Shown here: piece by piece, positions 27,143 through 36,815 of the stretch
Numbering within the stretch: position 1 is the stretch's first letter
Layout: each line of letters opens with the position of its first letter
Source of the DNA: Pseudomonas gozinkensis
Lineage (GTDB): Bacteria; Pseudomonadota; Gammaproteobacteria; Pseudomonadales; Pseudomonadaceae
NCBI RefSeq assembly: GCF_014863585.1
Contig: NZ_CP062253.1
Coordinates: 2,196,501-2,260,500, forward strand
Length of the DNA: 64,000 nt
Direction: 5' to 3'
Position numbers and translations under genes: made by a program
The notes under the pieces: generated by a model
Databases searched by the model: none
Told to the model about the DNA's origin: nothing
Seen by the model: only the letters and a program-made list of their open reading frames with translations

Positions 27143-29812
27143 ATGGTTCAAGTTCGCAAACTGGTGTTAGCAATAGCGGCCGCCTCGGCGCTGTCCTCCG
27201 GTATGGCGCATGCCCTCGGGCTCGGGGAGCTGACCCTGAAGTCGACCCTGAACCAGCCGCTGGTGGCGGAAATCGAGCTGCTCGATGTCAAGGATCTGAC
27301 CGCTGCCGAAGTGGTGCCGAGCCTGGCTTCGCCTGAAGATTTCGCCAAGGCCGGCGTCGATCGCCAGGCCTTCCTCAATGATCTGACGTTCACCCCGGTG
27401 CTCAACGCCAGCGGCAAGAGCGTGCTGCGCGTGACCTCGAGCAAGCCGCTGTCGGAACCGATGGTGAAATTTCTCGTACAGGTGATGTGGCCGAACGGTC
27501 GTCTGCTGCGTGATTACAGCGTGTTGCTGGATCCGTCGAAGTTCTCGCCGCAGACCGCTGATGCCGCCGCTCAGCCTGCGCCGGCGCAAACCATCACTGC
27601 ACCGACCACTGGCGCCACGCATTCGACCCATACCACCACGCCGCGCGACACCCTGTGGGAGATCGCTGCCAAGGCGCGCACCGGCGGTTCGGTACAGCAG
27701 ACCATGCTGGCGATCCAGGCCCTGAACCCGGACGCGTTCATTGGCGGCAACATCAACCGCCTGAAAACCGGTCAGGTGTTGCGTCTGCCGGATCAGGTGC
27801 AAAGTACCGCGCTGCCGCAGTCCAAAGCGATTGCCGAAGTGGCGGCGCAGAACGAAGCCTGGCGTCAGGGCCGTCGTTATGTGGCCAAGCCGGGCACCGG
27901 TCAGCAGCAGCTCGATGCGACCAATCGTGGCCGCGCCAATACCGGTGCTGCGCAAAACGCCAAAGACAACCTGAGCCTGGTGTCCGCCGAAAGCGCCAAG
28001 GCGCGTGGCAAGGGCCCGGCCGGCGATGCCAAGGCTCTGAGCAACAAACTGGCGGTCACTCAGGAAAGTCTCGACACCACCCGTCGCGATAACGAAGAAC
28101 TGAAAAGCCGCATGGCCGATCTGCAAAGCCAGCTGGACAAGCTGCAACGCCTGATCGAGCTGAAGAACAATCAACTGGCAAAAATGCAGGCCGAAGGTTC
28201 GGGCGCTGCTCCCGCGACCGCTGCCACTGCGCCAGTGGTGCCAGCGATCACCGCGGAACTGGCTGCCACGCCGCCGGCTACTCCGGCAGAAGCGGCACCC
28301 GCCGCGCCTGCGCCTGAGGCTGCTGCTCCGGCCCCGGTCGAGCCGGTTGTCGAGCCTGTGGTTGAAACCAAACCGGCTGCCGATGACGAGAAAACCTTCA
28401 ATGAACTGCTGACCAATCCGATCCTGCTGGGTCTGGTCGGTGGCGGTGCGGTGGTTCTGCTGCTCCTGCTGTTGCTGCTGGCTCGTCGCCGCAAGGCGCA
28501 ACAGGAAGCCGATAAACATCTGCGCATGGCCCGTGCCCTGGAGGAGCAATCCTTCTCCCAGGACCTCGATCTGCCGGAAAGCAGTTTCGAAGGCCTGGAA
28601 GTGCCAGCCGCCAGCGTCAAGCTGACCCCGGCTCCAGCTCCAGCTCCAGCTCCAGCTCCAGCTCCAGCTCCGGCGCCTGCCGCCGCTGCTGCTGTAGTTG
28701 CGCCAGTCGTGATGGTCGAGCCGATCGCCGCGCCGCTGGTGGCGCCGGCCGCCGAGCGTTCCGACGACGTGCTGGACAAGGCACAGTCGCACATCGACGG
28801 CGGTCGTCTGAATCAAGCCGCCGCGTTGCTGGAGGAGGGCGTGAGCCTGGAGCCGCAGCGCAGTGATCTGCGTCTGAAACTGATGGAAGTTTACGGTCGC
28901 CAGGGTGATCGCGATGCGTTCGTCGGTCAGGAGCGCCAACTGGTTGCCAATGGCGACAACTTCGCCAAGGTCGAAGAGCTGAAAAGCCGCTTCCCGGCCA
29001 TGGCGGTCGTCGCTGCCGGCGGCTTGGCGGCGGCGGCCCTTGCCGCCGAGCTGGACGAGGATTACGTCAAGGAGCTGTTGCTCGACGAGCCTGAAGCGCC
29101 TGCTGCGGCTGATGACGAACTGGACAGCGCTTTCGACCTGAGCCTCGACGATCTCGACAACATCACGCCAGTAGAACCTGTGGCGGCTGTCGAGCCGGAG
29201 GCGCCGGTCGAGCTGGACGCGTTCCCGACTGATGACGATCTGAGCTTCGAGTCGGTGTTGCAACAGCAGACCGACATCAAGGAAAACCTCGACGACCTGT
29301 CGGACTTCGATCTGGATCTGGACCTCGGTGCCGATCCTGCGCCTGCGCCGGTCGAGTTGGCAGACGATGACTTCCTGCTGGATCTGGACGAGGGCGTGAA
29401 GGATCTGCCGCTGGTCGAAACCCCGGCCGTGGCCGACGTGCCGCAGGACGACCTGGAGTTGCCAGCCGATTTCGACCTGTCCCTGGCTGATGAAATGGAC
29501 GCGGCGCCTGCCGAGCCGGATGCGTTCGCCGCCGAACTGGACGACGTCAACGCCGAGCTGGATCGCCTGTCTAGCAGCATCAACGAGCCAAGCTTCACCG
29601 AGGCTGATGCCGCGTTGGGCGATGATCTGGGTGAGGATGACTTCGACTTCCTGGCCGGTACCGACGAAGCCGCTACCAAGCTCGATCTGGCTCAGGCCTA
29701 CATCGACATGGGTGACAACGACGGTGCGCGCGACATCCTCAATGAAGTCATCAGCGAGGGGAACGACAAGCAGAAGAGCGAAGCGAGCGAAATGCTTTCG
29801 CATCTGGCCTGA
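27143..29812 (+). CDS. fimV: FimV, polar hub protein
   Basis: FimV (889 residues) is an inner-membrane, peptidoglycan-associated protein needed for type IV pilus assembly, twitching and polar organisation in pseudomonads. It has a signal peptide (residues 1-24), a FimV N-terminal domain (to about 140), a LysM peptidoglycan-binding motif (about 169-217, DTLWEIAAKA to GQVLRLP), a coiled coil (about 300-350), one membrane segment (about 428-448), a long acidic cytoplasmic region with an Ala-Pro repeat at about 496-510, and a conserved C-terminal TPR-like motif (LDLAQAYIDMGDNDGARDIL, near 850). Ribosome site AAAGGAAG. Confidence 0.95.
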   Translation: MVQVRKLVLAIAAASALSSGMAHALGLGELTLKSTLNQPLVAEIELLDVKDLTAAEVVPSLASPEDFAKAGVDRQAFLNDLTFTPVLNASGKSVLRVTSSKPLSEPMVKFLVQVMWPNGRLLRDYSVLLDPSKFSPQTADAAAQPAPAQTITAPTTGATHSTHTTTPRDTLWEIAAKARTGGSVQQTMLAIQALNPDAFIGGNINRLKTGQVLRLPDQVQSTALPQSKAIAEVAAQNEAWRQGRRYVAKPGTGQQQLDATNRGRANTGAAQNAKDNLSLVSAESAKARGKGPAGDAKALSNKLAVTQESLDTTRRDNEELKSRMADLQSQLDKLQRLIELKNNQLAKMQAEGSGAAPATAATAPVVPAITAELAATPPATPAEAAPAAPAPEAAAPAPVEPVVEPVVETKPAADDEKTFNELLTNPILLGLVGGGAVVLLLLLLLLARRRKAQQEADKHLRMARALEEQSFSQDLDLPESSFEGLEVPAASVKLTPAPAPAPAPAPAPAPAPAAAAAVVAPVVMVEPIAAPLVAPAAERSDDVLDKAQSHIDGGRLNQAAALLEEGVSLEPQRSDLRLKLMEVYGRQGDRDAFVGQERQLVANGDNFAKVEELKSRFPAMAVVAAGGLAAAALAAELDEDYVKELLLDEPEAPAAADDELDSAFDLSLDDLDNITPVEPVAAVEPEAPVELDAFPTDDDLSFESVLQQQTDIKENLDDLSDFDLDLDLGADPAPAPVELADDDFLLDLDEGVKDLPLVETPAVADVPQDDLELPADFDLSLADEMDAAPAEPDAFAAELDDVNAELDRLSSSINEPSFTEADAALGDDLGEDDFDFLAGTDEAATKLDLAQAYIDMGDNDGARDILNEVISEGNDKQKSEASEMLSHLA
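28630..28672 (+). repeat. Hexanucleotide repeat in fimV
   Basis: The unit GCTCCA is repeated seven times in tandem with only the last copy altered (GCTCCG). It encodes alternating Ala-Pro in the cytoplasmic linker. Because the unit is six bases, changes in copy number keep the frame. Confidence 0.85.
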
Positions 29813-29835
29813 GTCGGCATTCAGCGGTAAACAAA

Positions 29836-29863
29836 ACGGCAGCCCATGAGGCTGCCGTTTTTG
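29836..29863 (+). terminator. Terminator of fimV
   Basis: ACGGCAGCC (29836-29844) pairs with GGCTGCCGT (29850-29858), loop CATGA, followed by TTTTTG. Confidence 0.9.
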
Positions 29864-29892
29864 TTTGGGTCTGGTTTCCCCGTCCCGCCGCC

Positions 29893-29898
29893 TTATAA
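29893..29898 (+). promoter_or_regulatory. -10 box of truA
   Basis: A perfect TATAAT lies 35 bases before the TTG chosen as truA start and just after the fimV terminator. The -35 region is weak (TCTGGT 17 bases upstream). Confidence 0.55.
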
Positions 29899-29932
29899 TG
29901 CCCGCCTTTGTAGATCAGCAGGCTGTACCGAC

Positions 29933-30787
29933 TTGGCAAACATAGATAACCCGGCCGCCGAAATGGCACCCGAAGGCTTTTTCCGCGTCGCGCTGGGCGT
30001 TGAATACAAGGGCTCGCGCTACAGCGGCTGGCAGCGCCAGTCCACCGGTGTGCTCACCGTGCAGGAAACCCTGGAAAAAGCCCTGTCGAAGGTCGCCGAC
30101 TCGCCGATCTCGTTGCAATGTGCCGGGCGCACCGATGCCGGTGTGCATGCCTGCGGGCAGGTGGTGCATTTCGACACCCAGGTCGACCGTTCGCTGAAAG
30201 CCTGGGTCATGGGCGCCAACATCAATCTGCCCCATGACATCAGTGTCAGTTGGGCCAAGATCATGCCGGCGCATTTCCATGCACGATTCAAGGCGATTGC
30301 CCGGCGCTATCGCTACGTGATCTACAACGATCAGATCCGCCCGGCGCATCTCAACGAAGAGATCACCTGGAATCACCGTCCGCTGGACGTTGAGCGTATG
30401 GCCGAAGCCGCGCAGTACCTGATCGGTACCCATGATTTCAGTGCGTTCCGTGCCGGCCAGTGCCAGGCCAAGTCGCCGATCAAGAAGATGCACCACCTGC
30501 GCGTGACCCGTCACGGCAAAATGATCGTGCTGGACATCCGCGCCAACGCGTTCCTGCACCACATGGTGCGCAACATCGCCGGTGTGCTGATGACTATCGG
30601 TGCCGGCGAGCGGCCGGTGGAGTGGATGAAAGAAGTGCTGGAGAGTCGCGAGCGGCGTTCCGGCGGGGTCACGGCGCATCCGTTCGGCCTGTATCTGGTA
30701 CAGGTCGAGTACCACGACGAGTTCCCGTTGCCCGAGCGTTTCATCGGGCCACATTTCCTTACGGGTTTCTCGGAACTTGACGGCTGA
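29933..30787 (+). CDS. truA: tRNA pseudouridine synthase A
   Basis: TruA turns uridines 38-40 of the tRNA anticodon arm into pseudouridine. The catalytic Asp is in the motif [19 protein letters not shown] (GRTDAGVHA is invariant), and the C-terminal RNA-binding part includes [15 protein letters not shown]. An in-frame ATG at 29846 cannot be the start because it falls in the loop of the fimV terminator and upstream of a TATAAT box. I therefore choose TTG at 29933, giving 284 residues beginning M(L)[16 protein letters not shown]; the ATG at 29963 is the alternative. trpF follows after 64 bases. Confidence 0.92.
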   Translation: MANIDNPAAEMAPEGFFRVALGVEYKGSRYSGWQRQSTGVLTVQETLEKALSKVADSPISLQCAGRTDAGVHACGQVVHFDTQVDRSLKAWVMGANINLPHDISVSWAKIMPAHFHARFKAIARRYRYVIYNDQIRPAHLNEEITWNHRPLDVERMAEAAQYLIGTHDFSAFRAGQCQAKSPIKKMHHLRVTRHGKMIVLDIRANAFLHHMVRNIAGVLMTIGAGERPVEWMKEVLESRERRSGGVTAHPFGLYLVQVEYHDEFPLPERFIGPHFLTGFSELDG

Positions 30788-30851
30788 CGCCCTCGAACGC
30801 ATTTGTTACCATCCGGGACTTTCTCGGATTTGCCTTGGGGTTTTTATCGAC

Positions 30852-31466
30852 ATGTCAGCCGTTCGCAGCAAGATTTGCGGGATTACCCGCATAGAAGATG
30901 CGTTGGCAGCCGTCGAGGCCGGGGCCGATGCCATCGGTTTTGTGTTCTACGCTAAAAGTCCCCGGGCCGTGACCGTGCAGCAGGCGCGGGCGATCATCGC
31001 CGCCTTGCCGCCGTTCGTGACCACGGTCGGGTTGTTCGTCAATGCCAGCCGCTGCGAGCTCGGGGAAATCCTCGATGCCGTGCCGCTGGATCTGTTGCAG
31101 TTCCACGGCGACGAAACCGCCGCCGATTGTGAAGCCTGGCATCGGCCGTACATCAAGGCCTTGCGGGTCAAGGCGGGCGATAACATTGCCGCTGCCTGCG
31201 ATGCCTACCCAAGCGCCAGCGGCGTGCTGCTCGACACTTATGTCGAAGGCGTGCCTGGCGGAACCGGCGAGGCGTTCGACTGGTCATTGATTCCGCAGGG
31301 TTTGAGCAAACCGTTGATTCTGGCCGGCGGCCTGACGCCGGAGAACGTCGCCGATGCGATTGCCCGGGTGCGGCCGTATGCCGTGGATGTCAGCGGCGGG
31401 GTGGAGGCAAGCAAGGGCATCAAGGATCACGCAAAGATTCGTGCATTCATCAACGCCGTACGCTGA
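30852..31466 (+). CDS. trpF: Phosphoribosylanthranilate isomerase
   Basis: TrpF (204 residues) isomerises phosphoribosylanthranilate in tryptophan synthesis. It is a TIM barrel: the catalytic Cys is in [11 protein letters not shown] (near residue 8-10), the general acid Asp in [20 protein letters not shown] (near 125), and the phosphate-binding end in [10 protein letters not shown] and VDVSGGVE. The length fits the single-domain enzyme of pseudomonads. I use the ATG at 30852 ([10 protein letters not shown]); the longer frame overlaps truA and is not homologous. As in other pseudomonads it is apart from the other trp genes and between truA and accD. Confidence 0.96.
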   Translation: MSAVRSKICGITRIEDALAAVEAGADAIGFVFYAKSPRAVTVQQARAIIAALPPFVTTVGLFVNASRCELGEILDAVPLDLLQFHGDETAADCEAWHRPYIKALRVKAGDNIAAACDAYPSASGVLLDTYVEGVPGGTGEAFDWSLIPQGLSKPLILAGGLTPENVADAIARVRPYAVDVSGGVEASKGIKDHAKIRAFINAVR

Positions 31467-31540
31467 TGTGACGGCTGGCAGACTGCCGCCGTCCACAGCT
31501 CTGTAGAAAAGAGGCTGAGGGTCTTTTCGGGGTGTACGCA

Positions 31541-31557
31541 GGTCAGTTCCGCTGACC
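31541..31557 (+). other. Hairpin in the accD leader
   Basis: GGTCAG (31541-31546) pairs with CTGACC (31552-31557) around TTCCG in the 192-base gap between trpF and accD. It has no T tract, so it is not a terminator. Whether it matters for accD expression is unknown. Confidence 0.4.
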
Positions 31558-31658
31558 CGGCAGCCCGGCCGATCATCGCCACACATGAATTTAGCTGAAG
31601 GGCATACGCGGGGCCGCGAACCAGAGCGTTCGGGCCGCCGGTACTGGAGAAAGAAAGC

Positions 31659-32579
31659 ATGAGCAACTGGTTGGTAGACAAGCTGATCCCTTCGATCATG
31701 CGTTCCGAGGTCAAGAAGAGCTCGGTCCCTGAAGGTCTGTGGCACAAATGCCCGTCCTGCGAGGCTGTGCTGTATCGTCCGGAGCTGGAAAAGACCCTGG
31801 ACGTTTGCCCTAAGTGCAACCACCACATGCGCATCGGCGCACGTGCGCGCATCGACATCTTCCTGGACGCCGAAGGCCGTGCCGAACTGGGCGCTGACCT
31901 TGAGCCGGTTGACCGTCTGAAATTCCGCGACGGCAAAAAGTACAAGGATCGTCTGGTCGCTGCCCAGAAGCAGACCGGCGAGAAAGACGCACTGGTCTCC
32001 ATGAGCGGCACCCTGTTGGGCATGCCTGTCGTGGTTTCGGCGTTCGAATTCAGCTTCATGGGCGGTTCCATGGGCGCCATCGTTGGTGAGCGCTTCGTGC
32101 GCGCTGCCAACTACGCACTGGAACACCGTTGCCCGATGATCTGCTTCTCCGCCTCCGGTGGTGCGCGGATGCAGGAAGCCCTGATCTCGCTGATGCAGAT
32201 GGCCAAGACTTCGGCCGTGCTGGCGCGTCTGCGTGAAGAAGGCATTCCGTTCATCTCCGTGCTCACCGATCCGGTCTACGGCGGCGTTTCCGCCAGTCTG
32301 GCGATGCTGGGTGACGTGATCGTCGGCGAGCCTAAAGCCCTGATCGGCTTCGCCGGTCCGCGCGTGATCGAGCAGACCGTGCGTGAAAAACTGCCGGAAG
32401 GCTTCCAGCGCAGCGAGTTCCTGCTGGAGCACGGCGCCATCGACCTGATCATCGACCGTCGTGAGCTGCGTCCGCGTCTGGGCAACCTGCTGGCGCAACT
32501 GACCGGCAAGCCGACCCCGACCTTCGTTGCCGCGCCGATCGAACCGATCGTCGTTCCGCCGGTGCCTGCCAACGTATGA
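31659..32579 (+). CDS. accD: Acetyl-CoA carboxylase carboxyltransferase subunit beta
   Basis: AccD (306 residues) with AccA moves the carboxyl group from biotin to acetyl-CoA, giving malonyl-CoA for fatty-acid synthesis. The N-terminal zinc ribbon has four Cys in [23 protein letters not shown], read as two CPxC pairs near residues 29-54. The crotonase-fold core includes [20 protein letters not shown] (near 163-182) and [18 protein letters not shown]. The start follows GGAGAAAG. Its stop overlaps the folC ATG (ATGA), the first join of an accD-folC-SPOR-cvpA-purF series. Confidence 0.98.
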   Translation: MSNWLVDKLIPSIMRSEVKKSSVPEGLWHKCPSCEAVLYRPELEKTLDVCPKCNHHMRIGARARIDIFLDAEGRAELGADLEPVDRLKFRDGKKYKDRLVAAQKQTGEKDALVSMSGTLLGMPVVVSAFEFSFMGGSMGAIVGERFVRAANYALEHRCPMICFSASGGARMQEALISLMQMAKTSAVLARLREEGIPFISVLTDPVYGGVSASLAMLGDVIVGEPKALIGFAGPRVIEQTVREKLPEGFQRSEFLLEHGAIDLIIDRRELRPRLGNLLAQLTGKPTPTFVAAPIEPIVVPPVPANV

Positions 32580-33883
32580 CCGAGCGCACCCTTGGCGAGT
32601 GGCTCGCCTACCTTGAGCAGTTGCATCCATCGGCCATCGACATGGGGCTGGAGCGTTCGCAACAGGTAGCGTCCCGCATGGGACTGGGCCAGCCGGCGCC
32701 ACGGGTGATTACGGTCACCGGCACCAACGGCAAGGGTTCGACCTGCGCTTTCGTGGCTTCATTGCTGCGGGCGCAGGGCTTGAACGTCGGTATCTACAAT
32801 TCTCCGCACCTGCTGCGCTACAACGAGCGGGTGCAGCTCAATGGCGTCGAAGCCACTGACGCGCAGCTGTGCGAAGCCTTCGCGGCGGTCGAGGCGGGGC
32901 GCGGCGACACTTCCCTGACTTACTTCGAAATGGGCACCCTGGCGGCGTTCTGGCTGTTTCAACAGGCCGGGCTCGATGCGGTGGTGCTGGAAGTCGGGCT
33001 GGGCGGGCGTCTGGACACGGTCAACGTGGTGGATGCCGATATCGCGCTGGTCACCAGCATCGGTGTCGATCATGCCGATTACCTTGGCAACACTCGCGAA
33101 TCCGTGGCCTTCGAGAAGGCCGGGATTTTCCGTCAGGGCAAACCTGCACTGTGCGGCGATCTGAATCCTCCGCAACCCCTGCTGGACAAGGCGCGCGAGC
33201 TTGCTTGTCCGTTTTTCCTGCGCGGGCGCGATTTCGATCTGGGTATCACGGATCAGTTCTGGCAATGGCGCGGTACCGATGCTGACGGTCAGGTCGTCGA
33301 GCTACGCGATTTGCCGCTGCTTGATCTGCCGATGGAAAACGCCGCGCTGGCGTTGCAGGCTTATCTGCTGCTCGGTTTGCCATGGGATGCCGGGCAGATT
33401 GTTGCGGCGTTGCAGGCGACTCGCGTGGTCGGTCGTCTTGATCGTCGTTCGTTCGAATGGAATGGCAAGCGCTTGAACCTGCTGCTGGACGTTGGCCATA
33501 ACCCGCATGCGGCGGAGTATCTGGCGCGGCGTCTGGCTGCACGTCCGCCGGTCGGCAAGCGTCTGGCGGTATTCGGCCTGCTGGCGGACAAGGATCTGGA
33601 CGGTGTCATCGGTGAATTGAACGTCAGCGTCCAGCATTGGGCGGTGGCGCCGCTGGATTCGCCGCGCGCGCGTCCGGTGGCTGAATTGAATGTTGCATTG
33701 CAGAACCTTGGCGCCTCGGTCACGTCTTATGGCAGCGTGGCGGCTGCGCTGGAAGGGCAGTGTGCAGTGGCCACCAGCGACGACGAGATCTTGCTGTTCG
33801 GATCATTTTATTGTGTCGCCGAGGCCCTCGAATGGCTGTCTCGGCGCTCCACGGAGGAAGCGGCAAATGGCTTTGCTGGATAA
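32576..33883 (+). CDS. folC: Folylpolyglutamate synthase/dihydrofolate synthase
   Basis: FolC (435 residues) couples glutamate to dihydropteroate and then adds further glutamates to folates, using ATP in the cytosol. The Mur-ligase-type P-loop is [15 protein letters not shown] (near residue 43-57), followed by [14 protein letters not shown] (near 76-89), the metal-binding [12 protein letters not shown] (near 139) and the C-terminal domain with [14 protein letters not shown] (near 303-316). It is translationally coupled to accD by a 4-base overlap and overlaps the following SPOR gene by 17 bases. Confidence 0.97.
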   Translation: MTERTLGEWLAYLEQLHPSAIDMGLERSQQVASRMGLGQPAPRVITVTGTNGKGSTCAFVASLLRAQGLNVGIYNSPHLLRYNERVQLNGVEATDAQLCEAFAAVEAGRGDTSLTYFEMGTLAAFWLFQQAGLDAVVLEVGLGGRLDTVNVVDADIALVTSIGVDHADYLGNTRESVAFEKAGIFRQGKPALCGDLNPPQPLLDKARELACPFFLRGRDFDLGITDQFWQWRGTDADGQVVELRDLPLLDLPMENAALALQAYLLLGLPWDAGQIVAALQATRVVGRLDRRSFEWNGKRLNLLLDVGHNPHAAEYLARRLAARPPVGKRLAVFGLLADKDLDGVIGELNVSVQHWAVAPLDSPRARPVAELNVALQNLGASVTSYGSVAAALEGQCAVATSDDEILLFGSFYCVAEALEWLSRRSTEEAANGFAG

Positions 33884-34529
33884 AGCGTACAAACAGCGCA
33901 TGGTCGGTGCCCTGGTGCTGGTGGCGCTGGCGGTGATTTTCCTGCCGATGCTGTTTTCCCGTCAGGATGAGCAGCGTCAGGTGACCGTCGATGCGCCGGC
34001 CGCGCCTCAGGCGCCTGCCGTGGCGCAGATCCAGATGGAAACCGTGGCCGTGCCCGAGCCGCAGGTTCTGCCGCAAGAGCCAGTGCCGAGCGATGATGAA
34101 GTCGCCGAGCAGGTGGCACCAACGGCACCGATTGCTTCCGCCGCGCCAGCCCCGGCTCCGGCACCGGTCGCCAAACCGGTTTCACCGGCTCCCGCTCCCG
34201 TGGCCAAGCCAACCACGGCTCCGGCCCAGCCGATCGCTGCGCTGTCTGCCAAACCGGATACCACGCAAAGCCGCGTCGATGCCAATGGCTTGTCGGTGAG
34301 CTGGTCGGTGCAACTGGCCAGTCTGTCGAGTCGCGCCAGCGCCGAAAGCCTGCAGAAAACCCTGCGCAGCCAGGGCTACAACGCTTACATCCGTTCTGCC
34401 GATGGCAAGAACCGGGTGTTCGTCGGTCCGCTGATCGAGCGTGCCGAAGCCGATCGTCTGCGTGATCTGTTGAGCCGCCAGCAGAACCTCAAGGGGTTTG
34501 TGGTGCGCTTCCAGCCCGAACGCGGCTGA
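33867..34529 (+). CDS. SPOR-domain membrane protein (DedD type)
   Basis: The 220-residue protein has a short cytosolic start, one membrane segment (about residues 11-30, MVGALVLVALAVIFLPMLF), a long Pro/Ala-rich periplasmic linker (about 45-125) and a C-terminal SPOR domain (about 138-215, WSVQLASLSSRASAESLQKTL to LKGFVVRF). SPOR domains bind glycan strands without stem peptides at the division septum, and DedD is a division protein. I use the ATG at 33867 with GGAGGAAG upstream; longer frames run through folC. The position between folC and cvpA is also that of dedD in enterobacteria, which supports the name. Confidence 0.92.
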   Translation: MALLDKAYKQRMVGALVLVALAVIFLPMLFSRQDEQRQVTVDAPAAPQAPAVAQIQMETVAVPEPQVLPQEPVPSDDEVAEQVAPTAPIASAAPAPAPAPVAKPVSPAPAPVAKPTTAPAQPIAALSAKPDTTQSRVDANGLSVSWSVQLASLSSRASAESLQKTLRSQGYNAYIRSADGKNRVFVGPLIERAEADRLRDLLSRQQNLKGFVVRFQPERG

Positions 34530-34627
34530 TATCTATCACTTCGATAGAAATGCACTGAAAATCGCAGCTTACCGACAGCCATGCGCTCTGCTAAAATGCG
34601 CCGCCTTATCCGTCTGTAGGCTGCACT

Positions 34628-35188
34628 GTGCCATTTACCTGGGTTGACTGGGCGATCGTTGCAATCATCGCCATCTCCGCTTTGATCAGTTTGAGCCGCG
34701 GCTTCGTCAAGGAAGCATTATCGCTGGTGACCTGGATCATCGCAGGAGCCGTTGCCTGGATGTTCGGTGGCTCACTGTCCGAGTACCTCGCCGGATACAT
34801 CGAAACACCGTCGGCTCGCGTGATCGCGGGCTGTGCCATCATGTTTGTCGCCACACTGATCGTGGGCGCAATGATCAATTATCTTATCGGCGAGTTGGTT
34901 CGCGTCACCGGGTTGTCCGGGACCGATCGATTCCTCGGCATGGCCTTCGGCGCTGCGCGTGGCGTGTTGCTGGTGGTCGTGGCGGTCGGGCTGTTGAGCC
35001 TGGGGCCGGTACAGCAGGACGGGTGGTGGAAAGAATCACAGCTCGTGCCAAAGTTTCTATTGGTCGCAGACTGGTCCAAGAACCTGATTCTCGGGTGGAG
35101 CAGTCAGTGGCTTGCCAGCGGAATCAGCGTACCCGCTGATATTCCGTTCAAGGAGCAACTCTTGCCGTCGGCCAAAACGCCTCAGTGA
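34628..35188 (+). CDS. cvpA: CvpA-family membrane protein
   Basis: CvpA (186 residues) is an inner-membrane protein with four hydrophobic segments (about residues 3-22, 28-50, 62-85 and 101-125). The family was named for colicin V production; in many bacteria it supports envelope stress resistance and sits before purF. The sequence FTWVDWAIVAIIAISALISLSRGFVKEALSLVTWI is typical. It begins with GTG at 34628, where the conserved first segment starts. purF follows 41 bases after its stop. Confidence 0.92.
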   Translation: MPFTWVDWAIVAIIAISALISLSRGFVKEALSLVTWIIAGAVAWMFGGSLSEYLAGYIETPSARVIAGCAIMFVATLIVGAMINYLIGELVRVTGLSGTDRFLGMAFGAARGVLLVVVAVGLLSLGPVQQDGWWKESQLVPKFLLVADWSKNLILGWSSQWLASGISVPADIPFKEQLLPSAKTPQ

Positions 35189-35229
35189 GTGTTGTTCAGT
35201 TCAGATCCATTAAGTAGGGGTTGCGTCGC

Positions 35230-36735
35230 ATGTGTGGCATCGTCGGTATCGTCGGTAAGTCGAACGTCAATCAGGCGCTGTATGACGCGCTAACCGTGCT
35301 CCAGCACCGCGGCCAGGACGCTGCCGGTATCGTGACCAGCCATGATGGCCGGTTGTTCTTGCGCAAGGACAATGGCCTGGTGCGTGACGTGTTTCAACAG
35401 CGTCACATGCAGCGTCTGGTCGGCCACATGGGTATCGGCCACGTCCGTTACCCGACTGCCGGCAGCTCGACGTCGGCTGAGGCTCAGCCGTTCTACGTCA
35501 ACTCGCCGTACGGCATCACCCTGGCGCACAACGGTAACCTGACCAACGTTGAACAGTTGGCCAAAGAGATCTACGAATCCGATCTGCGTCACGTCAACAC
35601 CAGCTCCGATTCGGAAGTGTTGCTCAACGTGTTCGCGCACGAGCTGGCCCAGCGCGGCAAGCTGCAACCGACCGAAGAAGACGTGTTCGCTGCCGTGACC
35701 GACGTGCACAACCGTTGTGTCGGTGGTTACGCGGTCGTGGCGATGGTGACCGGTTACGGTATCGTCGGTTTCCGTGACCCGCACGGCATCCGCCCGATCG
35801 TGTTCGGCCAGCGTCACACCGACGAAGGCGTCGAGTACATGATCGCCTCCGAAAGTGTTTCGCTGGACGTGCTCGGCTTCACCCTGATTCGCGACCTGGC
35901 ACCGGGTGAAGCGGTCTACATCACTGAAGACGGCAAGCTGCATACTCGTCAGTGCGCGACCAACCCGTCCCTGACCCCGTGCATCTTCGAACACGTCTAC
36001 CTGGCGCGTCCGGATTCGATCATCGACGGCGTGTCGGTCTACAAGGCCCGTCTGCGCATGGGTGAGAAGCTGGCGGAGAAGATCCTGCGCGAGCGTCCAG
36101 AGCACGACATCGACGTGGTCATCCCGATTCCGGACACCAGCCGCACTGCGGCGCTGGAGCTGGCCAACCATCTGGGCGTGAAATTCCGCGAAGGCTTCGT
36201 CAAGAACCGTTACATCGGCCGTACCTTCATCATGCCCGGCCAGGCCGCACGCAAGAAATCGGTACGCCAGAAGCTCAACGCCATCGAGCTGGAATTCCGC
36301 GGCAAGAACGTGATGCTGGTGGACGACTCGATCGTTCGTGGCACCACCTGCAAGCAGATCATCCAGATGGCCCGTGAAGCCGGCGCGAAAAACGTCTACT
36401 TCTGCTCGGCGGCTCCGGCTGTACGCTTCCCGAACGTGTATGGCATCGACATGCCGAGCGCTCACGAGCTGATCGCACACAATCGTTCGACCCAGGACGT
36501 GGCTGACCTGATCGGCGCCGACTGGCTGATCTATCAGGACCTGCCTGACTTGATCGAAGCGGTCGGCGGCGGCAAGATCAAGATCGAAAACTTCGATTGC
36601 GCAGTGTTCGACGGCAAGTACGTCACCGGTGACGTCGACGAGGCTTACCTGAACAAGATCGAACAGGCACGCAATGATGCCTCGAAGGTCAAGACCCAGG
36701 CGGTCAGTGCGATCATCGATCTGTACAACAACTGA
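35230..36735 (+). CDS. purF: Amidophosphoribosyltransferase
   Basis: PurF (501 residues) makes 5-phosphoribosylamine from PRPP and glutamine, the first step of purine synthesis. It begins MCGIVGIVG, so that Cys becomes residue 1 after Met removal and acts as the glutaminase nucleophile. The N-terminal Ntn domain includes HRGQDAAGI and [10 protein letters not shown]; the C-terminal PRTase loop is [14 protein letters not shown] (near residue 361-374). The ATG at 35230 is fixed by the need for Cys at position 2; a TTG nine bases earlier is out. A terminator follows. Confidence 0.98.
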   Translation: MCGIVGIVGKSNVNQALYDALTVLQHRGQDAAGIVTSHDGRLFLRKDNGLVRDVFQQRHMQRLVGHMGIGHVRYPTAGSSTSAEAQPFYVNSPYGITLAHNGNLTNVEQLAKEIYESDLRHVNTSSDSEVLLNVFAHELAQRGKLQPTEEDVFAAVTDVHNRCVGGYAVVAMVTGYGIVGFRDPHGIRPIVFGQRHTDEGVEYMIASESVSLDVLGFTLIRDLAPGEAVYITEDGKLHTRQCATNPSLTPCIFEHVYLARPDSIIDGVSVYKARLRMGEKLAEKILRERPEHDIDVVIPIPDTSRTAALELANHLGVKFREGFVKNRYIGRTFIMPGQAARKKSVRQKLNAIELEFRGKNVMLVDDSIVRGTTCKQIIQMAREAGAKNVYFCSAAPAVRFPNVYGIDMPSAHELIAHNRSTQDVADLIGADWLIYQDLPDLIEAVGGGKIKIENFDCAVFDGKYVTGDVDEAYLNKIEQARNDASKVKTQAVSAIIDLYNN

Positions 36736-36740
36736 GTTTC

Positions 36741-36764
36741 AACCGGCCCTTAGGGGCCGGTTTT
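36741..36764 (+). terminator. Terminator of purF
   Basis: AACCGGCCC (36741-36749), loop TTAG, GGGCCGGTT (36754-36762) and T tract. Confidence 0.9.
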
Positions 36765-36815
36765 GTATCTGGCGAAAGACTTTTATTTATCGAGAACAGG
36801 GCAAGGAGTGACAGC

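Noticed and set aside
28630..28672. Possible CRISPR-like array
   Set aside because: Six-base units without spacers inside fimV; it is a coding microsatellite. No CRISPR array exists in the window.
27167..29803. Minus-strand open frame of 878 codons opposite fimV
   Set aside because: Shadow of fimV; low-complexity translation and no ribosome site. fimV has a signal peptide, LysM and conserved C-terminus.
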